Below are positions 25,570-34,118 of a stretch of DNA of 41,292 nucleotides, piece after piece; the first letter of the stretch is position 1, and every line of letters starts with the position of its first letter. The translations under genes were made by a program, and so were the position numbers. Source of the stretch: Nitrosovibrio sp. Nv4 (GTDB taxonomy: Bacteria; Pseudomonadota; Alphaproteobacteria; Acetobacterales; Acetobacteraceae); contig CALQHT020000012.1 of NCBI GenBank assembly GCA_943330455.2, forward strand, positions 1-41,292, given 5' to 3'. Below the pieces are notes generated by a model. It searched no databases and was not told where the DNA came from. It saw only the letters and a program-made list of their open reading frames with translations.

Positions 25570-27168
25570 TCAATCGAACAAAGTCGCCAGCCGCTGCTTG
25601 ATGCTGTCGGCAATATACAGCGCCAGCGCCTGGATGGTGGAGGTCGGATTCACGCCGCCGGAGGTGACGAAGATGCTGCCATCGACGATGAACAGGTTCT
25701 TCACGTCGTGACAGCGCCCCCACTCGTTCACCACGGATCGTTCCGGATCGGTGCCCATCCGCGCGGTGCCCAGAAGATGCCAACCGCCATTCAGGATGGG
25801 GCTCTGCACGCCGATATCGGTGGCACCGGCCACGGCCAGGATCTCCTTCGCGCGCGCGATGCCGTGATCCATCATCCGCAACGAGTTGTCGCTCAACGTG
25901 TAGTCGATCTTCGGGGACGGAATGCCGTGCGAGTCCTTCAACACAGGGTCCAGGGTGACCCGGTTGTGTTCCTCGGGAAGGTCCTCGCAGATCGCCGACA
26001 TACCGATGCGTTTCCCGGCCAGCTTGCGGAAGACGCGGTGATGATCGGCGCCCCAGGGCAGGCGGCCATCGGCGGCGCTGAAGATCGCCTCGGTCACCGG
26101 GCCGATGCCGCGGCCGAACTGATAGCAATAGCCTCGGACGAAATCGCGGGCGGGGTCGGTTTCGTAGAACTCCATGCTCCACAGGCACAAAGGCGGCGCG
26201 CGGTTGCTGTCGAGCGCTTCGTCGACATAGCCGAACACCTGCGCATAGGGATGAAACATCAGGTTCTTGCCGACCAGGCCGCTGGAATTGGCCAGCCCGT
26301 TGGGGAACCGAGACGACGTGGAGTTCAGCAACAACCGCGGCGTGCCCACGCCGTTGCACGCCATGATGACGACCTCGGCCGGTTGGAACTGCTCCTTCCC
26401 GTCCGCGTCGTAATAGATCGCGCCGGAGGCCATACCGTGCTCGTTGACCGTAATCTCCCGCACCCGGCAGCGCGTACGCAGTTCCACCCCGGCGCGGATG
26501 GCGTGCGGCCAATAGGTGATGTCGGTGCTGGCCTTGGCGCCCTGGGTGCAGGCCGGCGTGCAATGACCGAGATTGATGCAGGGCGCGCGCCCATCATACT
26601 CGGTGGTGGCGACGGCGGTGTCGGACGGCCACCAGTGCCAGCCGAGATTGTTCATCGCCTGGGCAAAACGGGTGCCGGATTTGCCCAGCGGCAGCGGCGG
26701 CATCGGCGGCTGCTTGGCCGGATAGGCCGGGTCGCCGGCCAGGCCGGATACGCCGGTCATGCGGTCGTTGATGGCGAAGAACGGCTCCAGGGTCGCATAA
26801 TCGACCGGCCAGTCGTCGGCCACTCCGTCCAGGGAGCGGACCCGGAAATCCGACGGGTGCAGGCGCGGATAATGGCCCGTGTACATGATGGTGCTGCCGC
26901 CGACGCCGTTGAAATTCACCACCTTGATCGGCGAGTTGTCGTCGTTGATCGGATAGTCGGTCGGTCGGGCGCGCCGGTTCGGGCTGGTGGCGAAATCGTC
27001 GTAAAGGCGCGCCTCCCAGTCGCGGCTGTTGCTGGGGTAGTCCGACTGCTTCATCCAATCGCCCTGTTCCAGGCACAGAATCCGCATCTTCGTATCCGCC
27101 AGGCTCCAGGCCACCGCGGCACCGGACGCGCCGGAGCCGATGATCAACACGTCCACCATTTCGTTCAT
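25570..27168 (-). CDS. GMC-family FAD-dependent oxidoreductase
   Basis: A 532-residue glucose-methanol-choline oxidoreductase. The FAD-binding motif IIGSGASGAAVAW occupies residues 9-21, GVGGSTIMYTGHYPRLHPSDF is the first GMC signature region, and the C-terminal active-site pair is His464 (in WHLLGTARMG) and Asn507 (in VNPTSTIQAL). The family oxidises alcohols, polyols and sugars, often passing electrons to a quinone or cytochrome. No gluconate-dehydrogenase-type small subunit or cytochrome gene is adjacent, and no Tat leader is present, so a soluble cytoplasmic role is likely. AGGAG precedes the ATG. It shares an operon with the metallo-hydrolase downstream. Confidence 0.92.
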   Translation of the reverse strand: MNEMVDVLIIGSGASGAAVAWSLADTKMRILCLEQGDWMKQSDYPSNSRDWEARLYDDFATSPNRRARPTDYPINDDNSPIKVVNFNGVGGSTIMYTGHYPRLHPSDFRVRSLDGVADDWPVDYATLEPFFAINDRMTGVSGLAGDPAYPAKQPPMPPLPLGKSGTRFAQAMNNLGWHWWPSDTAVATTEYDGRAPCINLGHCTPACTQGAKASTDITYWPHAIRAGVELRTRCRVREITVNEHGMASGAIYYDADGKEQFQPAEVVIMACNGVGTPRLLLNSTSSRFPNGLANSSGLVGKNLMFHPYAQVFGYVDEALDSNRAPPLCLWSMEFYETDPARDFVRGYCYQFGRGIGPVTEAIFSAADGRLPWGADHHRVFRKLAGKRIGMSAICEDLPEEHNRVTLDPVLKDSHGIPSPKIDYTLSDNSLRMMDHGIARAKEILAVAGATDIGVQSPILNGGWHLLGTARMGTDPERSVVNEWGRCHDVKNLFIVDGSIFVTSGGVNPTSTIQALALYIADSIKQRLATLFD

Positions 27169-27648
27169 GCGACGCTCCTGGATTCGCTTGCGGCGGCCCG
27201 TTTGGTTGGGGACTCATAGCAGCCGACCGAACCTTTGACCGATAGCGCCCGCTCACCGTCATGGCCGGGTCGAGGCCGGCGATGGCGGTGAGGCGAGGTG
27301 GCGCAACGGTCAAAGGTTCGGACGGCCGGTATCCTATCGCTGAGAGATGTGTGGCGTCGATCCCATGGCAGGGCGTAACGGCCTGAGGCGAACCTGGCCA
27401 AGTCAGGCCATCCCGGGCGACGGAGACCGCCTGCGCTGCGTTGGTGTGCGGATATGTCCGCCCCCCACGTTCCCGACGCTATAAGAGCCTGAAAGATTCT
27501 TCAAGAGACCGATAGTTCGCGGGACTTCTCGAAACGACACGAACCCGGCGCCGATCGGTGTGTAGGTCAGGGCCGACACGCGAGTTCCGGGTGAACCTTT
27601 CCCGCCAACGGTGTAGACTGCCCCCGGGACAACCCGAGGGACCGTCAC
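27169..27648. other. Divergent intergenic region between GMC and alpha-2-macroglobulin genes
   Basis: A 480-base gap between two divergent genes, so it must carry both promoters. It contains nested inverted repeats (27227-27321, listed separately). The remainder, 27330-27640, shows no convincing reading frame; an AT-richer patch around 27480-27545 may be promoter DNA for the plus-strand gene. Confidence 0.5.
27227..27321. repeat. Nested inverted repeats, REP-like
   Basis: The outer arms CCGAACCTTTGACCG (27227-27241) and CGGTCAAAGGTTCGG (27307-27321) are perfect 15-base inverted copies. Inside them sits a second inverted pair, CTCACCGTCATGGCCGG (27252-27268) with CCGGCGATGGCGGTGAG (27276-27292), 15 of 17 bases matching. 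The inner pair has the CCGTCATGGCCGGG wording of REP-like elements common in alphaproteobacteria. Confidence 0.75.
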
Positions 27649-30600
27649 ATGCGCCATATCGCTTTCCTCCTGAGCGTCATCATCGCGCTTGCCCTCGGTG
27701 CGCCGGCCCGATCCGCCGAATTCAACATCCCGGGCCTGGAGCGCGACAGCCAAGCCTATGTCGAGCAACTGTCCGCCAAGTTTCCCGCCGGCGCGTCGCC
27801 CCAAGTCCGCCGGCAGTCCGACCAGGCGGTGGACGCGGCGCTGCGCAAGCAGGACTGGGCCGCCACGGCCGCGGCCCTCGAAACCCGCGTTGGCCAGGGG
27901 GAAGTGCTGGCGACTCATTGGATCGCGCTTGCCCGGGCCCAGTTGCGCCGCACCCCGCCGGATCCCAGGCGGGCGTTGCAGGCCGCGTGGCTGGCCTTCA
28001 CCGCCTCCGACGCCGGTGCCGATGAGGTGCCGCCTTTGCTGCTGATGGCGGATGCGCTGCGGCGGCTCGATCGCCCGGTCCAGGTGATCCAGGCGCTGGA
28101 AGCCGCGATCGAGCGCACGCCCGACGACCCGAACCTCACCCGCCAACTGGCGGATGCGCGGAGGGCCGCCGGGGTCCTGGTCAGCCGCATCCGCACGGAA
28201 CCGGAGGCCGAACCGCCGCGCGCCTGCCTGGAATTCACCGTGGCCCCGGTCAAGCGCGACGACTTCCAGCCGCAGGATTGGGTGCAGCTGAACCCACCCG
28301 TCCCCGGCGCCGCCACAACGCGGGAGGGCGATCAGTTGTGCGTCTCCGGCCTGCCGTCCGGCGCCACTACGCGGCTGACCTTGCGGGCCGGCATGCCGGG
28401 CGAGGGCGGGCTTTCGGTGGTGCGCGACCTGACCTACCAGGTGGCGATGGCCAACAAGCGGGCGCGGATCGACTTCGATACCCGCATGTTCGTCCTGCCG
28501 CGCGGCCAGACGCCGGCGCTGGGCATGACCACGGTCAATCTCTCGGCCGTGAAGCTGACCCTGGCGCGCCTGACCGAGCGCAACGTCGTGGCCTTCATCC
28601 GCGACTCCCGCCTGGGCCAGCCCGTCGAAACCTGGAACGCGGCCGAAATCGGCGAGCGCACCGGCAGCGTGGTCTGGACCGGCACCGCCCAGGTGCCGAA
28701 ATGGGAGCCGAACAAGCCGGCGCGCGTCGCCCTGCCGCTGCCGGACGCGTTGGCCTCGGCCGGTCCCGGGCTGTACGCGCTGTCGGTGCAGGCAGGCGAC
28801 GGCACGCCGAACACTAATGGCGCGGTGCAGATGATCCTGCGCACCGACCTTGCGCCCACGGTGTGGCGCGGGGCGGACGGGCTGACCATCCAGGTGCGTG
28901 GGTTTGCCGACGTGTTGCCGCGTCCGGGCGTGACATTGCGGCTGCTGGCGGACAACAACGACGTGCTGGCGGAAACCACCACCGATGCACTGGGCGTCGG
29001 GCGCTTCGCGAAGCCTCTGCTGCGTGGGGAGGGGCCGTTGGCGCCGCGCGCGGTGCATGCGTTCGGGCCGGACAGCGATTTCACCATGCTGGACCTGGAA
29101 AACGCGGCGTTCGACCTGTCGGACCGGGGCGTTGCCGGCCTGCCGCATCCCGGGCCGCTGGATGCCTATGTGTGGCTGGATCGCGGCATCTACCGTCCGG
29201 GCGAGACCGTGCAGGTGATGGCGCTGCTGCGCGACGATGCCGGAAGGCCGGCCGATATGCCCGCCCATATCATCGTCAAGCGTCCGAACGGACAGGTCTT
29301 CCTGGACAGCATCGTGGCTCGTCTGGCCGAGGCAAGCACCCATCTTCCGGTGGTTCTGTCGGCCGGGGCGCCTGCCGGCACCTGGACGGTGGAGGTCAAG
29401 GCCGATCCGACCGCGCCTCCGATCGGCACCGCCAGTTTCCGCGTCGATGCCTTCGTGCCGGACCGGATGGCGGTGGTATTCGGTGCCGTTCCGGGACCTC
29501 TGCGGGCCGACGCCGCTTATACCCTGCCGATCACCGCGAATTTCCTGTACGGCGCGCCCGCCGCCGGGCTGACCGGGCACGCGAGCTTGCGTCTGGTCGT
29601 CGATCCGGCGCCGTTCCTGGCTTTGAGCGGCTATCGCATCGGCATGGATGGCGAGATCTACGCCCCCGACCAGACGGACATCGATCTGCCGGCAACGGAT
29701 GCCCAGGGCAAGACCGTTCTGACGATCCCGGCGCGGCGCGCGCCGGACACCACCTTTGCGCTGAAGGCCGCCATCGAAGCCGTGGTCGACGATCCGGCCG
29801 GACGAGGGTCCCGTGCGGCTTTGGAAATCCCGGTCCGGTCGGCGGGCAACCTGCTGGGCATCAAGCCCGGTTTTGCCGGCAACGCGGTCGATGCCGGGAC
29901 CGAGGCGGCGTTCGACATCGCCGCGGTCAATCAGGACGGCATCCGCATCTCCGTCAAGGCGAAGCTGCGGCTGGTGCGCGAACGCCCGGATTGGCGTCTG
30001 GTCACAAGGGGCGGTCTGGCGCGGTATGAAACCGTCTGGCGCGACGAGCCTCTGCAAACCACCGACATCGTGATCCCCGCCGACGCCCCGTTCCATGTCG
30101 CGCGAAAATTCGACTTCGGCCGTTATCGGATCGAGATCACGGAAGCCGGCGGCATGGCCGGAACCTCCATGCGGTTTCGCTCCGGCTGGGTGTCGTCCGA
30201 CAGTCCGGACATGCCCGATCTGGTGGATGTGTCCGCCGATCGCAAAGCCTATGCGCCCGGAGACACCGCCCGCATCCATATCGCGCCTCCGTTCGGCGGG
30301 CAGGCCAGCCTGCTGGTGGTGACCGACAAGGTCCACACCATCCGCACCGTGGAGGTCGCCGCCGGCGGCACCGACGTGGATGTGCCGGTCGATGCCGCCT
30401 GGGGTCCGGGCGCCTATATCGCGGTGCATCTCTATCGGACCGCGGCGGACGCGAAATCCCGTCCCGGACGCGCCATCGGGCTGGTCTGGGCGGGCATCGA
30501 TCCCGCCACGCGCACCCTGCCGGTCGCGTTCGAGGCAGCCGAAAAATACAACCCCCGTGCTCGCGCCGCGATCCGGCTGCGCACCGCGCCCGGCGCCTGG

Positions 30601-32754
30601 GTCAGCCTGGCCGCGGTGGATGAGGGGATCCTGCGGCTGACCAATTTCGTCTCGCCCGATCCGCGGGACCATTTCCTCGGGCGGCGGCGGCTGGGGTTGG
30701 ATATCCGTGACGATTGGGGCCGCCTGATCGCGCCGCCGGATGGCGAGGCGACGAGTTTGCGCCAGGGCGGCGATGATGGCGCGTTCACCCTGCCGGATAT
30801 TCCCCAGAAGACGGTGACCCTGTTCATCGCTCCGGTGCAGGCGGGCGCGGACGGGATCGCCGAGTTTCCGCTCGACCTGCCGGACTTCAACGGTCAGGTC
30901 CGGCTGATGGCGGTGGCCTGGAGCGGCACGAAAATCGGCGCCGCCAGCAAGCCGATCACGGTGCGCGATCCGGTGGTGGCAGAGCCCTTGCTGCCTCGGT
31001 TCCTGGCGCCAGGGGATCAGGCTCGGCTGACCGTGCTGCTGCATAATCTGGACCTGCCGGCTGGGGAGACGGTCGTCGAACTGTCCGTCGATGGGCCCCT
31101 GAGCCTGTCCGGTCCGTCCCGTTTGGCGGCCACGCTGGCTCCTGGAGCACAGGCGCTGCCCTCCACCGTGCTGGCGGCGACCGGCGCGGGACGCGGCATC
31201 GTGCGGTTGAACGTCACCGGGCCGGCGGGCTTCACCGTGCAGCGGGAAACCGCGATCACCATCCGTCCGGCGCGCGGTGCCACCACCATCGTGGCCGGCG
31301 GCGATATCGCGCCGGGGGCGGAGGCGTCCCTGGCGCCGCCCGCCGATCGGTTCCTGGCCGGCACATGGCGGGCCTCCGCCACCTTGGGCGGCGCGGTGCG
31401 TTATGACGTGGCAGGGCTGGTCGCCTCCCTGGAACGCTATCCGCTGAACTGCCTGGAGCAGGCGACCAGCCGCGGGTTCCCGCTGGCTCTGTTGCCGGAT
31501 GGGCCGATTGCCGGCCCGGATCGAGTCGGCCGGTTGCAGCGCTCGGTCGAGCTGGTGCTGGATCGGCAGCGCTACGATGGCGGTTTTGGCCTGTGGTATG
31601 CGGGCAACGAGGCTGAACCCTGGCTGTCCGTCTATGCCACCGAGTTTCTGATCCGCGCGCGTCAGGCCGGTGCCGCAATTCCGGAACCGGCGATGGTCGA
31701 TGCCCTGAAATTCATCGGCGAGGCGGCGGACGGTTATGTCAGCTCGCCGGAGGAATTCGCCACGCAGGCCTATCGGCTTTACGTCCTGGCGCTGGCTGGC
31801 ACCGGGCGGCCGGGCGCGGCGCGGGTGATGGCCGAGCAGATCGGGAAGCTGCCGACTCCGCTGGCAAAGGCGCAATTGGGGGCGGCTTTGGCGATGGGAC
31901 GTGACACAAGGCGCGCGGAGGCGGCCTTCGAGGCGGCCCTGGCCGGGAGCGAGCGGCGTTGGTGGCACGTGGATTATGGCTCCGCCTTGCGCGACCAGGC
32001 GGCCATCGCCATCCTGCTGAAAGAAAGCGGCGTCGCGGCCGCTCGGCTGACCGCGCTGATCCAGGCGATGCCTGGTGCCAATCTGTCGCCCGATACGTTG
32101 AATACGCAGGAGCAGGCGTGGGCCGCTGCGGCGGGGGCCGTGCTGGGGCAAGGATTGCGGCCGGTGCGCGTGTCGGTCGGAGGGCGCGATCTGCCGCCGG
32201 CGCCGGTGCAGGCGGTGGCGCTGACGGGGCCGGTGTCGGTGCGCAATCTGGGCGATCAGGCGGTGTTGCGGACGGTGTCCGCGACTGGGGTGCCGGTGAC
32301 GGCGTTGGCGGCGGCTCGGGCCGGGATGCGGTTGGGCCGGCAGTTCATGACGATGGATGGTCAGCCGCTGGATTTGGACAAATTGCGCCAAAACACGATT
32401 TTCGTGCTGGTCCTGGAAGGGCGTGCGGAGGACGGGCAGCCGCATCGCGCCATGGTGCAGCACGGGCTGCCGGCCGGGTGGGAGATCGCGGGGCGGTTCG
32501 GCGCGGGCGATGCGCCGGGGTTGTCGTGGCTGACCGGGCTGAGCGAGGTTGAGGCGCAGCCGGCCGCGGATGACCGCTATGCTGCGGTGGTGGCTCTGAC
32601 GGCGGAGAAGCCGGCGTTCAAGCTGGCGATCCGGGTCCGGGCGGTGACGCCTGGGACGTATGAACTGCCCGGGGCCGAGGTTGCCGATATGTATCGGCCG
32701 GGGGTGTTTGCTCGCCAGAACGCCGGGCGGATTACGGTGCAGGCTTTGGAGTAG
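27649..32754 (+). CDS. Bacterial alpha-2-macroglobulin family protein
   Basis: A 1701-residue exported protein, the longest in the window. Residues 1-24 form a Sec signal peptide ending ARSAEF; no lipobox cysteine is present, so unlike many homologues it is not an obvious lipoprotein. The first 150 residues are helical and TPR-like. Macroglobulin domains follow; DAYVWLDRGIYRPGETVQV near 505 is the MG2/MG3 hallmark. The A2M domain lies around 1040-1140, and the thioester Cys1268-Leu-Glu-Gln1271 (in PLNCLEQATS) starts the terpenoid-cyclase-like domain. Such proteins trap proteases in the periplasm. The usual pbpC partner gene is missing next to it. Confidence 0.93.
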   Translation: MRHIAFLLSVIIALALGAPARSAEFNIPGLERDSQAYVEQLSAKFPAGASPQVRRQSDQAVDAALRKQDWAATAAALETRVGQGEVLATHWIALARAQLRRTPPDPRRALQAAWLAFTASDAGADEVPPLLLMADALRRLDRPVQVIQALEAAIERTPDDPNLTRQLADARRAAGVLVSRIRTEPEAEPPRACLEFTVAPVKRDDFQPQDWVQLNPPVPGAATTREGDQLCVSGLPSGATTRLTLRAGMPGEGGLSVVRDLTYQVAMANKRARIDFDTRMFVLPRGQTPALGMTTVNLSAVKLTLARLTERNVVAFIRDSRLGQPVETWNAAEIGERTGSVVWTGTAQVPKWEPNKPARVALPLPDALASAGPGLYALSVQAGDGTPNTNGAVQMILRTDLAPTVWRGADGLTIQVRGFADVLPRPGVTLRLLADNNDVLAETTTDALGVGRFAKPLLRGEGPLAPRAVHAFGPDSDFTMLDLENAAFDLSDRGVAGLPHPGPLDAYVWLDRGIYRPGETVQVMALLRDDAGRPADMPAHIIVKRPNGQVFLDSIVARLAEASTHLPVVLSAGAPAGTWTVEVKADPTAPPIGTASFRVDAFVPDRMAVVFGAVPGPLRADAAYTLPITANFLYGAPAAGLTGHASLRLVVDPAPFLALSGYRIGMDGEIYAPDQTDIDLPATDAQGKTVLTIPARRAPDTTFALKAAIEAVVDDPAGRGSRAALEIPVRSAGNLLGIKPGFAGNAVDAGTEAAFDIAAVNQDGIRISVKAKLRLVRERPDWRLVTRGGLARYETVWRDEPLQTTDIVIPADAPFHVARKFDFGRYRIEITEAGGMAGTSMRFRSGWVSSDSPDMPDLVDVSADRKAYAPGDTARIHIAPPFGGQASLLVVTDKVHTIRTVEVAAGGTDVDVPVDAAWGPGAYIAVHLYRTAADAKSRPGRAIGLVWAGIDPATRTLPVAFEAAEKYNPRARAAIRLRTAPGAWVSLAAVDEGILRLTNFVSPDPRDHFLGRRRLGLDIRDDWGRLIAPPDGEATSLRQGGDDGAFTLPDIPQKTVTLFIAPVQAGADGIAEFPLDLPDFNGQVRLMAVAWSGTKIGAASKPITVRDPVVAEPLLPRFLAPGDQARLTVLLHNLDLPAGETVVELSVDGPLSLSGPSRLAATLAPGAQALPSTVLAATGAGRGIVRLNVTGPAGFTVQRETAITIRPARGATTIVAGGDIAPGAEASLAPPADRFLAGTWRASATLGGAVRYDVAGLVASLERYPLNCLEQATSRGFPLALLPDGPIAGPDRVGRLQRSVELVLDRQRYDGGFGLWYAGNEAEPWLSVYATEFLIRARQAGAAIPEPAMVDALKFIGEAADGYVSSPEEFATQAYRLYVLALAGTGRPGAARVMAEQIGKLPTPLAKAQLGAALAMGRDTRRAEAAFEAALAGSERRWWHVDYGSALRDQAAIAILLKESGVAAARLTALIQAMPGANLSPDTLNTQEQAWAAAAGAVLGQGLRPVRVSVGGRDLPPAPVQAVALTGPVSVRNLGDQAVLRTVSATGVPVTALAAARAGMRLGRQFMTMDGQPLDLDKLRQNTIFVLVLEGRAEDGQPHRAMVQHGLPAGWEIAGRFGAGDAPGLSWLTGLSEVEAQPAADDRYAAVVALTAEKPAFKLAIRVRAVTPGTYELPGAEVADMYRPGVFARQNAGRITVQALE

Positions 32755-32845
32755 GGGGGCTGGTGGCTTCCCTGCTTGCCTCCCAAAGAAAATCTGTCCC
32801 AATCCCAACAGACCGAACCCGTGACGGATGGCGACAATGGGCGCT

Positions 32846-32934
32846 GTCATTGCGAGCGGAGCGCAGCAGTCCAGGGCAACCAACAGGATCGCTGATGCCA
32901 AGACCCTGGATTGCCTCGCCGCGCTCGCAATGAC
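32846..32934. repeat. REP-like inverted repeat pair
   Basis: GTCATTGCGAGCGGAGCGCAGC followed by AGTCCAGGG (32846-32876) is mirrored by CCCTGGATTGCCTCGCCGCG and CTCGCAATGAC (32904-32934). The two arms of 31 bases pair with a few mismatches around a 27-base loop. The wording (TCATTGCGAGCGNAGCG...AATCCAGGG) is that of a dispersed repeat found in many alphaproteobacterial and other genomes. It stands 91 bases after the alpha-2-macroglobulin stop and could stabilise or end that mRNA. Confidence 0.85.
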
Positions 32935-33003
32935 ACGGCCACCCATGGGGCGGTGGTTGGGACGGATGGTAAAAATCGGAGACGTACGATCGAGGCCCGG
33001 TCG

Positions 33004-33270
33004 GGAACTTCTCGATAACATCTTGCCCGTGATACGACGGCGGCCATGCACGATGCGCAACACCGTGACCGTCTCATCATCCTCCGTGTAGTGGTAGAGG
33101 ATGTTGTAAGGCGACGCGATGCCGATACGAATATCTCGTCCAAGGGCAGGGCGAGGCGCGCCAATGGCTGGATGCGCCGCAAGGCGGTCGTAAAGACCAC
33201 GAAAGAGCCCTCGATATTCGGCGCCCATCCGTAGTTTGGCAAAATCACATGAACAGCCCTGACAACGAAT
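33004..33270 (-). pseudogene. Decayed RelE/ParE-family toxin
   Basis: From an ATG at 33228 the minus strand encodes about 75 residues that match the central and C-terminal part of ParE/RelE toxins: LYDRLAAHPAIGAPRPALG, then IRIGIASPYNILYHYTEDDE and VTVLRIVHGRRRITGKML. The N-terminal 20-25 residues of the family are missing: in frame there are only 14 codons without a good start before a TGA at 33271-33273. At the other end the normal stop after TGKML is lost and the frame runs on into the REP-like repeat. No antitoxin is recognisable upstream. A translated short form from 33228 cannot be excluded. Confidence 0.6.
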
Positions 33271-33622
33271 TCATCCTCTGATTCGCTGAGAAGGATCCCC
33301 ACCCGAATCGCCGCTCGCTGTTCATTGGTGCCAACACGGGCATGCCGTCCCCTGCCTCCGCCGCCCCTTCACACGTCCGTCTGACCTTCCCGGGACGATT
33401 TTCGTGCGTTGGCGTGCGGATATGGCGCGACGATCATCGCCCGCGAGGCTGAAGAAGGGGGAACGGACGCGCGAAATCAGGGACATGGATGGGCTTTCCT
33501 GCGTGGAGAGTTTGCTTCCACAGCTAGGTCGACCGCCGGGTTCGCGCCAAGACAAAACCCGCAAGCCCCCGGTTTTCCGCCGTTTTTGAGGAAAAATCCC
33601 GCCCGACCGGTGGGGAAACCAG

Positions 33623-33643
33623 CGTTAACCGGTATGGTTAACG
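33623..33643. promoter_or_regulatory. Palindrome CGTTAACC-N5-GGTTAACG
   Basis: Perfect 8-base arms around GGTAT, in an AT-rich patch. The form suits a dimeric repressor site, but no adjacent intact gene shows what it would control; the nearest start is the flavin monooxygenase 476 bases to the right. A second, looser dyad (CTTAA...TTAAG) lies at 33760-33778. Confidence 0.35.
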
Positions 33644-33802
33644 GATTTGTGTTATTTCTGATACGCGCTCCGACCGCGTTTTCGGGCCGAACGCCGTTGT
33701 TGCCGGCTTGTGTGAGCGTCGGGTAGCAAATGGTTGGAAAAGCGCGATTTCTTTGGCTTCTTAAGATCCCACTTTAAGTTCGGGCGCCGCCGTCATCCAT
33801 TC

Positions 33803-33866
33803 CGGTCAGGCGCCGATCATGGGGGGTATCGTTACGATCAGGCGCGGGATCAGGGGGGTATCGTTG
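33803..33866. repeat. Two-unit 32-bp tandem repeat
   Basis: Two adjacent 32-base units (33803-33834 and 33835-33866) share 25 of 32 positions, each ending GGGGGGTATCGTT plus one base and beginning CGGTCAGGCG or CGATCAGGCG. Some insertion sequences, notably IS21 types, carry such short repeats at their ends, but no transposase is nearby. Confidence 0.6.
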
Positions 33867-34118
33867 CTCTTCCCGGCGGTTAACTTTTCGCGGCGACATG
33901 TTCCTATTTCAGGAACGGTCGAATTTCCGTGACTGTCTCGGCCGGAGGACCGCCGCAATGGGCGGGGCTGGCCTCGCCAGAAGCGACAGCCTGGTTCGAT
34001 GCCACCGACCGCATCCGCCGCCCCATCCTGCTTTGGGGCGTCGAACTCGGCCGCGATCGGAGTCTGTTCGCCGAGCGGGAGATGTGTGAAGACCGTATCT
34101 CGCAAAGGGAGGACCGTT

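Larger units (their letters stand above)
32755..34118. other. Long intergenic region with repeats and gene debris
   Basis: About 1.36 kb with no intact gene. It holds a REP-like inverted pair (32846-32934), a decayed ParE-like toxin on the minus strand (33004-33270), a palindrome at 33623, a two-unit 32-bp tandem repeat (33803-33866) and a coding-like stretch at 33929-34110. Base composition is patchy, with AT-rich patches at 33585-33680 and 33735-33780, unlike the GC-rich flanks. This looks like a site where insertions and deletions have accumulated. Confidence 0.6.

Noticed and set aside
27403-33228. Open frame of about 1940 codons on the minus strand opposite the alpha-2-macroglobulin gene
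   Set aside because: It is the mirror of a GC-rich coding frame, rich in Arg, Gly, His and Gln and without domains. Only its first 75 codons (33004-33228) resemble a real family and these are listed as a decayed toxin.
33623-33643. CtrA binding site (TTAA-N7-TTAA)
   Set aside because: The TTAA elements are 9, not 7, bases apart; it is better described as a plain palindrome.
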